A DNA stretch of 64,000 bases from an uncultured Tenacibaculum sp. (GTDB lineage: Bacteria > Bacteroidota > Bacteroidia > Flavobacteriales > Flavobacteriaceae), in the NCBI GenBank assembly GCA_947492185.1, contig CANLMR010000007.1:62001-126000 (forward strand). Direction: 5' to 3'. The notes under the pieces are model-generated. The model was not told where the DNA came from. It searched no databases and saw nothing but the letters and a program-made list of their open reading frames with translations. This document shows positions 40,386 through 48,950 of this stretch, piece by piece. Numbering within the stretch: position 1 is the first letter of the stretch; every line of letters begins with the position of its first letter. A program made the translations under genes and the position numbers.

Positions 40386-42407
40386 TTACCAAATTTTAAA
40401 AGCGATCGCTTTATCTTCTTCATCGTATAATCTTCTAAAGCCTTTAGGAATATCTTCTAAAGTATTATTAGAAATACGTAATTCTCCCTTAAATCCATCA
40501 TTACAATCTATATCTAGCAGAATTTTTTCAATTTTGTTGTTTCTGTTGTATTTAGATTCAATGATTTTAATGTCAATGTTTCTTCTATCTTTAAACCATC
40601 GTACAAGTTTTCTTAACTCATTTTTAGTTGTTTGTTTAGAGATAATAAACTCTGCTTTTAAATCATTAATAGTACTATCAAATAAGAAAGATACATCAGA
40701 ATCGTTATCATTGTTGTTATCATTATCGTTGTTATTATCGTTTTTCCAATTTGAATTATTTCGATCTTCATTTTCTTCTTCGTCGTCAGTTTCACAGTCT
40801 AAACACTCCAATCCTTTAGATGTCATTTTAAAATGATGGTTAGCCATATTTCTATCGTAAATATCATCTGTATTTTCTACGTTATACAAAAACCTCTTAG
40901 AAGAGTTTTCAAAATAAATTGTTGTTCCTTCTGGAATATGAACTGTTAAATAAACTTCTTCGTCTTTCCATAAATTTTTGAACTCACTCAAGAAAAAAGC
41001 ATCAAATACAATTTTGTTATTATCTAACTTAAATTTGTAGTTAATTTTCTCTGCATTTTCTAAAGCATCCTTTCTTTTTCTTCCTTCGGATTCTTTTCTA
41101 ATTTCTATAAAAGCCTCATCACTATCACTTTTTTCAACATCAATTTTTATGTCATTAGAATATTTCAATTTCTGATCTTCTACATAAACTTCTTCAGCAT
41201 TTCTTCTTCTTTTAAGGTTATGTTGGTAGTAAATTTCATCATCATTTTGAACTCCAATTTTAAGTGGTTGTTCTGGATTGAATAAAATTGATTTCTTGCT
41301 AACTTTTACAGCATTTTGTGCTTTTGATGTCGCGAATTCAATTCCAGAAAACCCAATAAATAATAACGATACCAACCAAACTCCGAATAAGGATAAAGAT
41401 GTTGTTGTTGATAATCTTTTTAAATTAGGAGACAAAATTCTTAATCCTAAAATTAAAAGAGCGAATATAGGTACAGCAACAACTAGTAAACCAAATACTG
41501 ATAATAACCAATTTGGAAATACCGAATCATAAAAGAACGGAGGGTAGTGAACAAAATCTCCTTCAAATCCTAAGATTTCTAGACTACTTATAGAAAATAA
41601 TGCGAAAAGTAAAGATATAAGTGTTACTCCTGCTACGAATATCAATAAGATGCCTATAAACTTACCAAATACTTTAAATAGTGCTGATAGTATTTTACCA
41701 ACAGTATCTAAAAAATCTTGAAACCCAGATTTAGTTTGGTTACGTAATTTTTCATAATCTGCACTAGAGATTTTCTCAGAAATTTCACTAGCTCCGTCTT
41801 TTAACTTCGTGGAGAGATATTCAAACTCGTTACGAATTTTTTTTTCAATGTTATCAATGTTCACGGCTTCACCTTCCATCTGTAACTTCTCAGATGTTGT
41901 TTTTGCTTCTGGAAGTAAAACCCATAGAACAATGTAAATTAAAAGTCCAAAACCTGTAGTTACTGCAGTTAAAATAAAGAATAATCTAATCCATATTGTA
42001 TCTATATTTGTATAATGTGCTAATCCAGATGCAACACCACCTAAAAACTTATCTTCTCGATCTCTAAATAACTTCTTATTTGAATTTTTAGTTCTTTTGT
42101 TGTAACTATAGCTAGAACTATTATCCGCATAATCTTCTTCGTTTTCTGTATAGTCTTCAGGTTGCCCCATAATAGCTATAATTTCATCTATATCTCCTTC
42201 GTTAACTACTTGTCTTGCGTCTGTAATTCTTTCGGATAATAATTCGCTGATACGTGCTTCAATATCAGAAATGATTTCGTTTTTACCTTGCGGATCTTCA
42301 CTTAATGAACGAGCGATGGCGTCTAAGTATCTTCTTAGTTTTTGATACGCATTTTCATCTATATGGAAGAAAAAACCGCCTAAATTTATATTTATTGTCT
42401 TATTCAT
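40386..42407 (-). CDS. PspC-domain membrane protein
   Basis: 673 aa. An N-terminal cytoplasmic helix region (1-95: 'YQKLRRYLDAIARSL...EIISDIEARISELL') precedes a PspC domain (about 112-170, 'DKFLGGVASGLAHYTNID' then two hydrophobic helices). More membrane segments follow (about 240-355). A large exposed C-terminal domain contains an Asn/Asp-rich low-complexity run near residues 565-585 and a Lys-rich end. It probably acts as an envelope-stress sensor or anti-stress partner. Its start overlaps the PadR gene by 8 bases, showing translational coupling. Confidence 0.88.
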   Translation of the reverse strand: MNKTININLGGFFFHIDENAYQKLRRYLDAIARSLSEDPQGKNEIISDIEARISELLSERITDARQVVNEGDIDEIIAIMGQPEDYTENEEDYADNSSSYSYNKRTKNSNKKLFRDREDKFLGGVASGLAHYTNIDTIWIRLFFILTAVTTGFGLLIYIVLWVLLPEAKTTSEKLQMEGEAVNIDNIEKKIRNEFEYLSTKLKDGASEISEKISSADYEKLRNQTKSGFQDFLDTVGKILSALFKVFGKFIGILLIFVAGVTLISLLFALFSISSLEILGFEGDFVHYPPFFYDSVFPNWLLSVFGLLVVAVPIFALLILGLRILSPNLKRLSTTTSLSLFGVWLVSLLFIGFSGIEFATSKAQNAVKVSKKSILFNPEQPLKIGVQNDDEIYYQHNLKRRRNAEEVYVEDQKLKYSNDIKIDVEKSDSDEAFIEIRKESEGRKRKDALENAEKINYKFKLDNNKIVFDAFFLSEFKNLWKDEEVYLTVHIPEGTTIYFENSSKRFLYNVENTDDIYDRNMANHHFKMTSKGLECLDCETDDEEENEDRNNSNWKNDNNNDNDNNNDNDSDVSFLFDSTINDLKAEFIISKQTTKNELRKLVRWFKDRRNIDIKIIESKYNRNNKIEKILLDIDCNDGFKGELRISNNTLEDIPKGFRRLYDEEDKAIAFKIW

Positions 42408-42744
42408 TTGATGTTGATTTTGTACTTGTTACTTGATTTACTGCATTTACTAAATTATTCCAAGTTTTATCTAATTCTTTTAAAAACATGGTTCCGTTTT
42501 CTGTTAATACGTAATATTTACGTGGTGGCCCTGAGGTAGATTCTTCCCATCTATACGATAGTAATCCTGCGTTTTTTAAGCGGGTTAAAAGGGGGTATAT
42601 TGTACCTTCAACCACAATCATTTCTGCGCTTTTTAATGTGTTAAGAATTTCAGAAGTATATGCATCACCTTTTTGTAATATTGATAAAATGCAATACTCT
42701 AAAACTCCTTTACGCATTTGCGCTTTTGTGTTTTCTATCTTCAT
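42400..42744 (-). CDS. PadR-family transcriptional regulator
   Basis: 114 aa winged helix-turn-helix: 'LEYCILSILQKGDAYTSEILNTLKSAEMIVVEGTIYPLLTRLKNAGLLSYRWEESTSGPPRKYYVLTENG' (in part) is a textbook PadR DNA-binding domain with dimerization helix. The stop overlaps the PspC start by 8 bases. Usually represses its own operon, and a dyad in the promoter upstream at 43245-43258 is the likely target. Confidence 0.92.
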   Translation of the reverse strand: MKIENTKAQMRKGVLEYCILSILQKGDAYTSEILNTLKSAEMIVVEGTIYPLLTRLKNAGLLSYRWEESTSGPPRKYYVLTENGTMFLKELDKTWNNLVNAVNQVTSTKSTSNE

Positions 42745-42758
42745 TCAGCGTGGTTTAT

Positions 42759-43193
42759 TTATTTTATAAATTTTATTGTAAATGGGTATTTGTATTGTTC
42801 CCCATTATTGGCTTTCATAGAAGCAATTATGACTAGAGCAATTTTAATTAATGCTACAATTCCAACTATTGATGCAATACCAAAAAAGCCGAAAAGGTCA
42901 CCACTAAAAGAAATACTGTGCCCGAAATCTAAATGGTCTATCCTATTAATATTTCTAAATATATCTCCAAAAAAGAAAGAGAAAAATGACGCGCTTAAAA
43001 TAAAAATGTATAAAGAAAAGCTCACGTTAAAATTTACCGCCTCTTTTCCGTGCTCATCTAAAAAGTTACTTCTATCTTTTTGTGTTTGCCATAATATTAA
43101 TGGAGTTATTATACTTCCTAACGGAAAGAAATAACCAGCAAAAGATGATATGTGTATTAAAAATGCGTTGGTATTTTCGTTATTATTTCTCAT
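42759..43193 (-). CDS. DUF4870 membrane protein
   Basis: 144 aa when started at ATG 43193 ('MRNNNENTNAFLIH'). A longer TTG-initiated frame (43226) would run into the -7 promoter box, so the shorter start is chosen. It has membrane segments with the DUF4870 signature 'FPLGSIITPLILWQTQKDRSNFLDEHGKEAVNF' (in part), with further helices at the C-terminus. First gene of the DUF4870-PadR-PspC operon, 14 bp before padR. Function unknown; often next to PspC-type envelope genes. Confidence 0.87.
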   Translation of the reverse strand: MRNNNENTNAFLIHISSFAGYFFPLGSIITPLILWQTQKDRSNFLDEHGKEAVNFNVSFSLYIFILSASFFSFFFGDIFRNINRIDHLDFGHSISFSGDLFGFFGIASIVGIVALIKIALVIIASMKANNGEQYKYPFTIKFIK

Positions 43194-43223
43194 AGAAAAT
43201 GATTTATATAATACTTGACTATG

Positions 43224-43255
43224 CAAATATATGGTTAAAAAAAGGTATTATGCAA
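43224..43255 (-). promoter_or_regulatory. promoter of the DUF4870-PadR-PspC operon
   Basis: On the minus strand TTG (43255-43253), 21-base spacer, TATATTTG (43231-43224): an exact consensus pair, with the ATG 31 bases downstream. Confidence 0.83.
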
Positions 43256-43258
43256 TAC
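43245..43258. promoter_or_regulatory. candidate PadR operator
   Basis: GTATT-ATGC-AATAC is a perfect 5-bp dyad overlapping the -33 TTG of the operon promoter, as an autorepressor site would. Confidence 0.45.
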
Positions 43259-43359
43259 ATAGTACTAAAATTTAACAAATTTTAACATAAAAAGATTCCT
43301 TAGATATTAGTTGGTTTCCCTTTAGAAAAGCTTTAAATTGCCCATAAATACTGGTTTTT

Positions 43360-43815
43360 ATGAAGTTTACACCGTCAAAAATTAACTTTTTTCTATTATT
43401 TAAATTACCATCTGCTTTTTTTACTGGAATTCGTGTAAAATCGATTTCAGATGAAAAAGCCGTTGCTCATGTGAAGTTTAAATGGATCAATCAAAATCCT
43501 TTTAAATCGATGTTTTGGGCAGTGCAAGGAATGGCCGCAGAATTCACTACAGGTATTTTGGTAATGCAGTCTATTGACAAATCGGGCAGGAAAATTTCTA
43601 TGCTTGTTACAAATATGAATGCCACATTTACAAAAAAAGCAGTTGGAAGGATTAATTTCGAATGTAATCAAGGTAAGGAGATAGATGAAGCAATTCAAAA
43701 AGCAGTAGAAACAGGAGAAGGTCAGACTGTTGTTTTAACTTCTGAAGGAATAAATAAAGATGGAATTTCTGTTTCAAAATTTGAGTTTGAATGGAGTTTG
43801 AAAGTGAAAGCGTAA
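43360..43815 (+). CDS. DUF4442 hot-dog-fold protein
   Basis: 151 aa. The segments 'VAHVKFKWINQNPFKSMFWAVQGMAAEFTTGILVM' (in part), 'MLVTNMNATFTKKAVGRI' and the C-terminal strands fit DUF4442, a thioesterase-like hot-dog fold. Hydrolysis of an acyl-CoA is family-level inference; no catalytic Asp/Glu is confirmed. Followed 43 bp later by the AIM24 gene. Confidence 0.82.
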   Translation: MKFTPSKINFFLLFKLPSAFFTGIRVKSISDEKAVAHVKFKWINQNPFKSMFWAVQGMAAEFTTGILVMQSIDKSGRKISMLVTNMNATFTKKAVGRINFECNQGKEIDEAIQKAVETGEGQTVVLTSEGINKDGISVSKFEFEWSLKVKA

Positions 43816-43858
43816 CAAATAGTAAAAGAATGAGTCTAATAAAATAAAAACTAAAATT

Positions 43859-44668
43859 ATGTTTCTAGAACAAAAAGCTAACGAAATAGATTACCGAATA
43901 TACGGCGAAGAAATGCAATATGTAGAAATTGAATTAGATCCGGAAGAAGGTGTGGTCGCTGAGAGTGGTAGTTTTATGATGATGGATACCGATGTTAAAA
44001 TGAATACAATTTTTGGAGATGGTTCTAATCAAGAGAAAGGTTTATTAGGGAAAATATTTTCAGCTGGTAAAAGGATTTTGACAGGAGAAAGTTTATTCAT
44101 GACAGTTTTTACTAATGTAGGTCATGGAAAAAAGCAAGTTTCTTTTGCTTCTCCATATCCAGGGAAAATTATTCCTATTGATTTAACTGAATACGGCGGT
44201 AAATTTATTTGTCAGAAAGATGCTTTTCTTTGTGCAGCGAAAGGAGTTTCTATTGGAATAGAGTTTTCTAAGAAGTTAGGAAGAGGTTTGTTTGGTGGGG
44301 AAGGATTTATGATGCAAAAAATGGAAGGAGATGGATTAGGATTTATTCATGCCGGTGGAACAATGGCAAAGAAAGTTTTAAAACCTGGTGAGGTTTTAAA
44401 AGTAGATACAGGTTGTATTGTTGGTTTTACGAAAGATGTTGATTATGATATTGAATTTGTTGGCGGGATTAAAAACACAGTTTTTGGAGGAGAAGGTTTG
44501 TTTTTTGCTACGTTACGTGGACCAGGTACAGTGTACATTCAATCTTTGCCGTTTAGTAGGTTAGCTGGAAGAGTTTTATCTTCTATACCTAGAGGAGGAA
44601 AAAGTAAAGGAGAAGGGAGTATTTTAGGTGGATTAGGAGATTTACTTGATGGAGATAATAGTTTTTAA
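43859..44668 (+). CDS. AIM24/TIGR00266-family protein
   Basis: 269 aa, almost all beta strand, as in the trimeric TIGR00266/AIM24 barrel proteins: 'VEIELDPEEGVVAESGSFMMMD', 'FTNVGHGKKQVSFASPYPGKI' (both in part), 'FICQKDAFLCAAKGVSIGIEFS', 'GGGLGFIHAGG'-like 'GDGLGFIHAGGTMAKKVLKPGE', and 'FVGGIKNTVFGGEGLFFATLRGPG' (in part) with a C-terminal 'QSLPFSRLAGRV'. A Gly-rich tail follows. Function unknown across the family. Strong terminator follows. Confidence 0.87.
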   Translation: MFLEQKANEIDYRIYGEEMQYVEIELDPEEGVVAESGSFMMMDTDVKMNTIFGDGSNQEKGLLGKIFSAGKRILTGESLFMTVFTNVGHGKKQVSFASPYPGKIIPIDLTEYGGKFICQKDAFLCAAKGVSIGIEFSKKLGRGLFGGEGFMMQKMEGDGLGFIHAGGTMAKKVLKPGEVLKVDTGCIVGFTKDVDYDIEFVGGIKNTVFGGEGLFFATLRGPGTVYIQSLPFSRLAGRVLSSIPRGGKSKGEGSILGGLGDLLDGDNSF

Positions 44669-44691
44669 AAGGATATTAAATAAAGAATATT

Positions 44692-44725
44692 AAAAAAGCT
44701 CAGTTATATAAACTGAGCTTTTTTA
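44692..44725. terminator. terminator between convergent genes
   Basis: AAAAGCTCAGTT / AACTGAGCTTTT stem around ATATA with flanking A- and T-runs, between the AIM24 gene and the leftward TlpA-type gene. Confidence 0.88.
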
Positions 44726-44744
44726 TATGTATATAATCAACTAA

Positions 44745-46136
44745 TTAAATTCCGAATTCTTCGAAAATATCAGTTAGTTTACTTCCTTCACTTGGTCTTG
44801 GTGCATTTGCACTAACAATTTTTCCATCAGGATCAATTAAAATAAATCTTGGAAGTCCTTTAATTAGATAGTTTTTAGTGAAGTCTAATTCATCTTCAGA
44901 CTTACCAGCAAATAATTGCACACCAGTCATTTCTCTATCAACAATAGTTTGCTTCCATTTTTCTTTTAAACCAGCCTTATCAACACTAATACTAACGAAT
45001 TCGATGTTTTTTCCATGATATTTTTGCTCAAGTCTTTTTAATAAAGGGATTTCTTTTTTACAGAAACCACACCAAGTAGCCCAAACATCAATATAAATGT
45101 ACTTGCCTTTTCCGATTAAATCATCTAAAGAAGTTTTTCCCCCTTTATAGTTATCTAAATCTGTAAATTTAGGCGAAGGTTGACCTTTAGCAGTTAATTT
45201 TAATTTATTATATAAATCAGTAATTTCTTTTTTGTTTGCTTCATTAGTAGAATATAACATGTACTTCTTATAGAATTCATTTAAATCCTCAGTAAATGTG
45301 ATACTCTTTTCAGCGATTTGATGGATTAAATCATTTTTGATTAAAGAGTCTACAACTTCAGTATGTACTGTAGTTAGTAAAGTTAAATCAAAATCACCAC
45401 CCTCAGGTTTTCTTTTGTTAGCACGTTTATCTAAAAATTCTTTCATTAAAGTTCTATATGAAAAAGAATTCACATAGTCTTCTGCATTGTTGAAATCAAT
45501 TTTATCAACAATGTCATTAGGATAAGTACTAGATACTTCAAACTCTTCATCTCCGTATAAGATTCTATGATAAGCTTGGTAATTATTTATGTTTCTAGCA
45601 AATTCGTAATGAATGTTTCTCTTTTCTTTCTCTAAATAATCAGCTGGCAATTGTGAAGATGTAGCTAAATCTTCTAGAGTAGATTTATATTCATCCATTT
45701 TACTTAAGAATTCATCCTCTTCTAAAGAGAATAACTTATTTGCATTTCCTAAGATTAATCCGAATTTTTTGTAACGCTCAGTTAAATAATTGTTAATGGC
45801 TGCATTAGGTCCTTCAAAAACTGGGTCTTGAGTACGTTTTTTTGCATCAACAATTAATTTTAAATCTTCTAAAGAAGAAAGGTACACATTAATTGGTCTT
45901 TTACCAATTATTAAAGTATAATGACCTGGTGTTATATTTTTTAAAGTATCAGAAAAAGTTTTAGTTTTTCTATCAAACTTTATCTTTTTTTCAAAATTAT
46001 AACCTTTTAAAGTCATATTTCTTTTCCTGAAGTTCTGAACTTCACCAGATATTAAAGCGAAATCTTTCGGTTTTGGTTTATCCTCACATGCAGTAAACAG
46101 CAATACACTTACAGCTAACAGAAATAATCTTTTCAT
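44745..46136 (-). CDS. TlpA-family thiol-disulfide oxidoreductase lipoprotein
   Basis: 463 aa. Lipobox 'LLFTACED' (Cys17) anchors it to a membrane. An N-terminal DUF4369-like beta domain (about 27-115) and a helical middle (about 120-310) precede a thioredoxin domain with 'DVWATWCGFCKKEIP' (Cys356 and Cys359) and cis-Pro loop 'GLPRFILIDPDG'. It likely reduces or isomerizes disulfides in the envelope, as do similar Bacteroidota lipoproteins. No cytochrome-biogenesis partners are next to it. Confidence 0.9.
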   Translation of the reverse strand: MKRLFLLAVSVLLFTACEDKPKPKDFALISGEVQNFRKRNMTLKGYNFEKKIKFDRKTKTFSDTLKNITPGHYTLIIGKRPINVYLSSLEDLKLIVDAKKRTQDPVFEGPNAAINNYLTERYKKFGLILGNANKLFSLEEDEFLSKMDEYKSTLEDLATSSQLPADYLEKEKRNIHYEFARNINNYQAYHRILYGDEEFEVSSTYPNDIVDKIDFNNAEDYVNSFSYRTLMKEFLDKRANKRKPEGGDFDLTLLTTVHTEVVDSLIKNDLIHQIAEKSITFTEDLNEFYKKYMLYSTNEANKKEITDLYNKLKLTAKGQPSPKFTDLDNYKGGKTSLDDLIGKGKYIYIDVWATWCGFCKKEIPLLKRLEQKYHGKNIEFVSISVDKAGLKEKWKQTIVDREMTGVQLFAGKSEDELDFTKNYLIKGLPRFILIDPDGKIVSANAPRPSEGSKLTDIFEEFGI

Positions 46137-46368
46137 GATTTTCTATATTTTTGGGGTAAAAAAAATTATGTTTATAAGTACCGAAATTAGCTTATTTTTA
46201 AAAGACCTCAAAATCTTTAACTAAAAAATTTGGAAAAAAAGCTTTGTTTATAGACTTTTGGCCTCAATAATTGATACTTTTTTTACATGTTTTTTGTTGT
46301 TAAAAAATAAAAAACAAACTTATGAGCATAAAAAAGATCATCGATTTTTTATGTCAAAACCAAAAATA

Positions 46369-47172
46369 ATGTCTAAAGTAATTTTAATAACCGGAGCTTC
46401 TTCTGGAATAGGTAAAGCAATAGCAGAATATTTAACGGATAAAAATCATATAGTTTATGGAACCAGTAGAACTCCTGGAAAAGTAAAAGATGTTAATTTT
46501 TCTATGATAGCTTTGGATGTATTGGATGTTAATTCTATTGATGACGCTGTAAGTGAGGTGATTGATAAAGAAGGAAGGATTGATGTTTTAATAAACAATG
46601 CAGGACGTGGATTAATGGGAGCGGTTGAAGATATTCCAACAGAAGAATTAAAAGCAGGTTTTGATACAAACTTTTTTGGACCAATTGAGGTTATGAAAAA
46701 AGTTTTACCACATATGAGAAATCAAAAGAATGGATTAATTATTAATATAACTTCTTTGGCTGCCTATTCTGGTTTACCATTTAGAGGAGCTTATTCTGCA
46801 AGTAAAGGTGCATTGGAATTGTTAACAGAATCCATAAGCATGGAGGCAAAGAATTTCGGAATTAATGTTACAAGTATTGCTCCAGGAAGTTTTGCTACTA
46901 GTATTTCTACTGGAAGATATTATACTCCGGTTTTAGAAGATTCTGCTTATAAAGAGGCCTACAGTAAAAATTTAAAAGTCTCAGATGATTATGTAGATCA
47001 AGGATTAAATCCAATTTTAATTGCAAGGCTAGTTGATAAAATTATCAACACTAAAAAACCAAGATTACATTATAAAATAGGAGCTTTTATGGAACGTTTT
47101 TCTGTAATTTTGAAAAGAGCACTTCCAGATCGTATTTATGAGAAATTAATTATGAATCATTACAAATTGTAA
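46369..47172 (+). CDS. short-chain dehydrogenase/reductase
   Basis: 267 aa from ATG 46369 ('MSKVILITG'). A Met six codons upstream (46351) and a TTG further up are possible starts but add residues absent from the fold. Classical SDR: 'ITGASSGIGKAIA' (TGxxxGxG cofactor loop), 'INNAGRG' (NNAG), catalytic 'SLAAYSGLPFRGAYSASKGAL' (in part; Ser, Tyr and Lys as Y-S-A-S-K). Substrate not determined. A 'PGSFATSI' motif follows, as in SDR sorbitol/short-chain alcohol relatives. Confidence 0.88.
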   Translation: MSKVILITGASSGIGKAIAEYLTDKNHIVYGTSRTPGKVKDVNFSMIALDVLDVNSIDDAVSEVIDKEGRIDVLINNAGRGLMGAVEDIPTEELKAGFDTNFFGPIEVMKKVLPHMRNQKNGLIINITSLAAYSGLPFRGAYSASKGALELLTESISMEAKNFGINVTSIAPGSFATSISTGRYYTPVLEDSAYKEAYSKNLKVSDDYVDQGLNPILIARLVDKIINTKKPRLHYKIGAFMERFSVILKRALPDRIYEKLIMNHYKL

Positions 47173-47182
47173 TTGAATATAA

Positions 47183-47989
47183 TTATTGTTCCTTTTCGAT
47201 AATTAATGATTCTAAGATTTTTTCTACACCAAAATCGTTATTGCTTTTTGTTATATAATTTGCAGTTTCTTTTACTAGAGGGTGTGCGTTTTCCATAGCA
47301 TAACTAAAATGTGCCTTTTTTAACATTTCAATGTCATTGTTGTAATCTCCAAACACCATTGTTTCTTCAGGTTTTATGTTGTATAGCTTTTGAATAAGTT
47401 CGATAGCATAACCTTTATTTGCGTTGTTTTCAGATATATCTACCCAATGATTAGCACTAACTTTAACCTTAAATTCACTTTCTAAATGTTTTAAGTGCGG
47501 ATATAGATGTTTTTCTGAACTAATCTCGTGAAATAAAGCAACCTTATAAATTGGAGCAGTTATTTCTTCAGTTGTATTTATCTGCTCGTAGTTTTTATAA
47601 TATTCAGATAAAAGTTGAAGTAGTTTTTTAGACGCGCTAGTAGTGTAAGCTTTGTCTTTTGTGCAATAAACAGCGTTCACATTCTCTATTTTATCTATAG
47701 ATTCATTTATCTTTTTCAAATTTTCAACCTGAATTGCTGTTGATAATAAAACTTCATCTTTTCTAATGGCTAATCCTCCATTTTCAGCTACGACTAGTAT
47801 TTCATCTTTTATAGTAGAAAGTTTATCTAGAATTCCATAAAGAGGTCTGCCACTTGCGGCACAAAAAAGAATGTTATGTTCTTTTAACTTGTCGAATAGC
47901 TTGTAAAATTGCTTACTAACTTCATGATTAGAATTCAACAGCGTTCCATCCATATCGGTAATCACAAGTTTTACATTAGAAAGATTCAT
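47183..47989 (-). CDS. Cof-type HAD-family phosphatase
   Basis: 268 aa. HAD motif I 'VITDMDGTLLN' (Asp nucleophile, Asp general acid), motif II 'CAASGRPLYG', motif III/IV 'MVFGDYNNDIEMLKKA' with the acidic pair. The cap is of the Cof/type IIB kind. Such proteins dephosphorylate sugar phosphates or similar small substrates; the specific one is unknown. Convergent with the SDR gene. Confidence 0.92.
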   Translation of the reverse strand: MNLSNVKLVITDMDGTLLNSNHEVSKQFYKLFDKLKEHNILFCAASGRPLYGILDKLSTIKDEILVVAENGGLAIRKDEVLLSTAIQVENLKKINESIDKIENVNAVYCTKDKAYTTSASKKLLQLLSEYYKNYEQINTTEEITAPIYKVALFHEISSEKHLYPHLKHLESEFKVKVSANHWVDISENNANKGYAIELIQKLYNIKPEETMVFGDYNNDIEMLKKAHFSYAMENAHPLVKETANYITKSNNDFGVEKILESLIIEKEQ

Positions 47990-48171
47990 AGTACAATAGT
48001 TAAGAATGTAAAAGTAATTTTTTATCTCGGTTTTACGTTAAGATAAATTATTAAGTAATTGCTAAATTCTAGAATCTTCAAAACTTTTAAAATAAGTTGA
48101 TAAGCATGGTCAATTAGAATGTTTTAAAATTGTAATTTTGTAAAATAACGCAACAGTAAAACAAAAAATAA

Positions 48172-48861
48172 ATGAAGTTTTTTATTGATACAGCCAATTT
48201 AGATCAGATTCGAGAAGCACAAGCTTTAGGAATTTTAGACGGGGTAACTACAAATCCATCTTTAATGGCTAAAGAAGGAATAACGGGAGCAGACAATATT
48301 AAGAATCACTACAAAGCTATTTGTGAAATAGTTGATGGTGATGTTTCTGCTGAGGTTATTGCTACTGATTTTGAAGGTATGGTTAAAGAAGGGGAAGAGT
48401 TAGCAGCTTTACACTCTCAAATCGTAGTGAAGTTACCAATGATTGCTGATGGAGTAAAAGCTTGTAAATACTTTTCTGATAAAGGAATAAAAACAAATGT
48501 AACTTTAGTTTTTTCTGCAGGACAAGCATTATTGGCAGCTAAAGCTGGAGCAACTTATGTTTCTCCATTTATTGGTCGTTTAGATGATATTTCAACTGAT
48601 GGATTAAACTTAATTTCTGAAATTCGTCATATCTATGATAATTATATGTTCGAAACAGAAATTTTAGCAGCTTCTGTTCGTCATACTATGCACGTAATTG
48701 ATTGTGCTAAAATTGGTGCAGATGTAATGACAGGTCCTTTAAAAGCTATTGAAGGATTATTAAAACATCCATTAACTGATAGTGGTTTAGAAAAGTTTTT
48801 AGCAGATTATAAAAAAGCTAATGAGACTGACTCGCCAGAAGCTCCAGGAGTTGGGTTTTAA
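48172..48861 (+). CDS. fsa: fructose-6-phosphate aldolase/transaldolase-like protein
   Basis: 229 aa. Small transaldolase family (FSA/TalC): '[13 protein letters not shown]' at the start, '[13 protein letters not shown]', 'VVKLPM' with Schiff-base Lys87, '[21 protein letters not shown]' (in part), 'SPFIGRLDD', and '[22 protein letters not shown]' (in part). Whether it acts as a transaldolase or FSA aldolase is set by one or two residues not judged here. A -7-like TAATTTTG box lies at 48133-48140. Confidence 0.93.
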   Translation: MKFFIDTANLDQIREAQALGILDGVTTNPSLMAKEGITGADNIKNHYKAICEIVDGDVSAEVIATDFEGMVKEGEELAALHSQIVVKLPMIADGVKACKYFSDKGIKTNVTLVFSAGQALLAAKAGATYVSPFIGRLDDISTDGLNLISEIRHIYDNYMFETEILAASVRHTMHVIDCAKIGADVMTGPLKAIEGLLKHPLTDSGLEKFLADYKKANETDSPEAPGVGF

Positions 48862-48900
48862 TTATCGATTCAGTTAGAATCGATTTAAATATATAAGAAG

Positions 48901-48930
48901 TCCACACCAATAGTGTGGATTTTCTTTTTT
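48901..48930 (+). terminator. terminator after fsa
   Basis: TCCACAC / GTGTGGA stem around CAATA followed by TTTTCTTTTTT. Confidence 0.85.
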
Positions 48931-48935
48931 AGTGA

Positions 48936-48943
48936 TACTTTTG
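48936..48943 (+). promoter_or_regulatory. candidate -7 box of menD (near-leaderless)
   Basis: TACTTTTG fits TAnnTTTG and ends 7 bases before the menD ATG, so the transcript would have little or no leader. No TTG at the right spacing. Confidence 0.4.
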
Positions 48944-48950
48944 CAAACTG

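Noticed and set aside
46258-46368. TTG-started N-terminal extension of the SDR gene
   Set aside because: The extra residues do not fit the fold and the ATG at 46369 begins the Rossmann strand directly.
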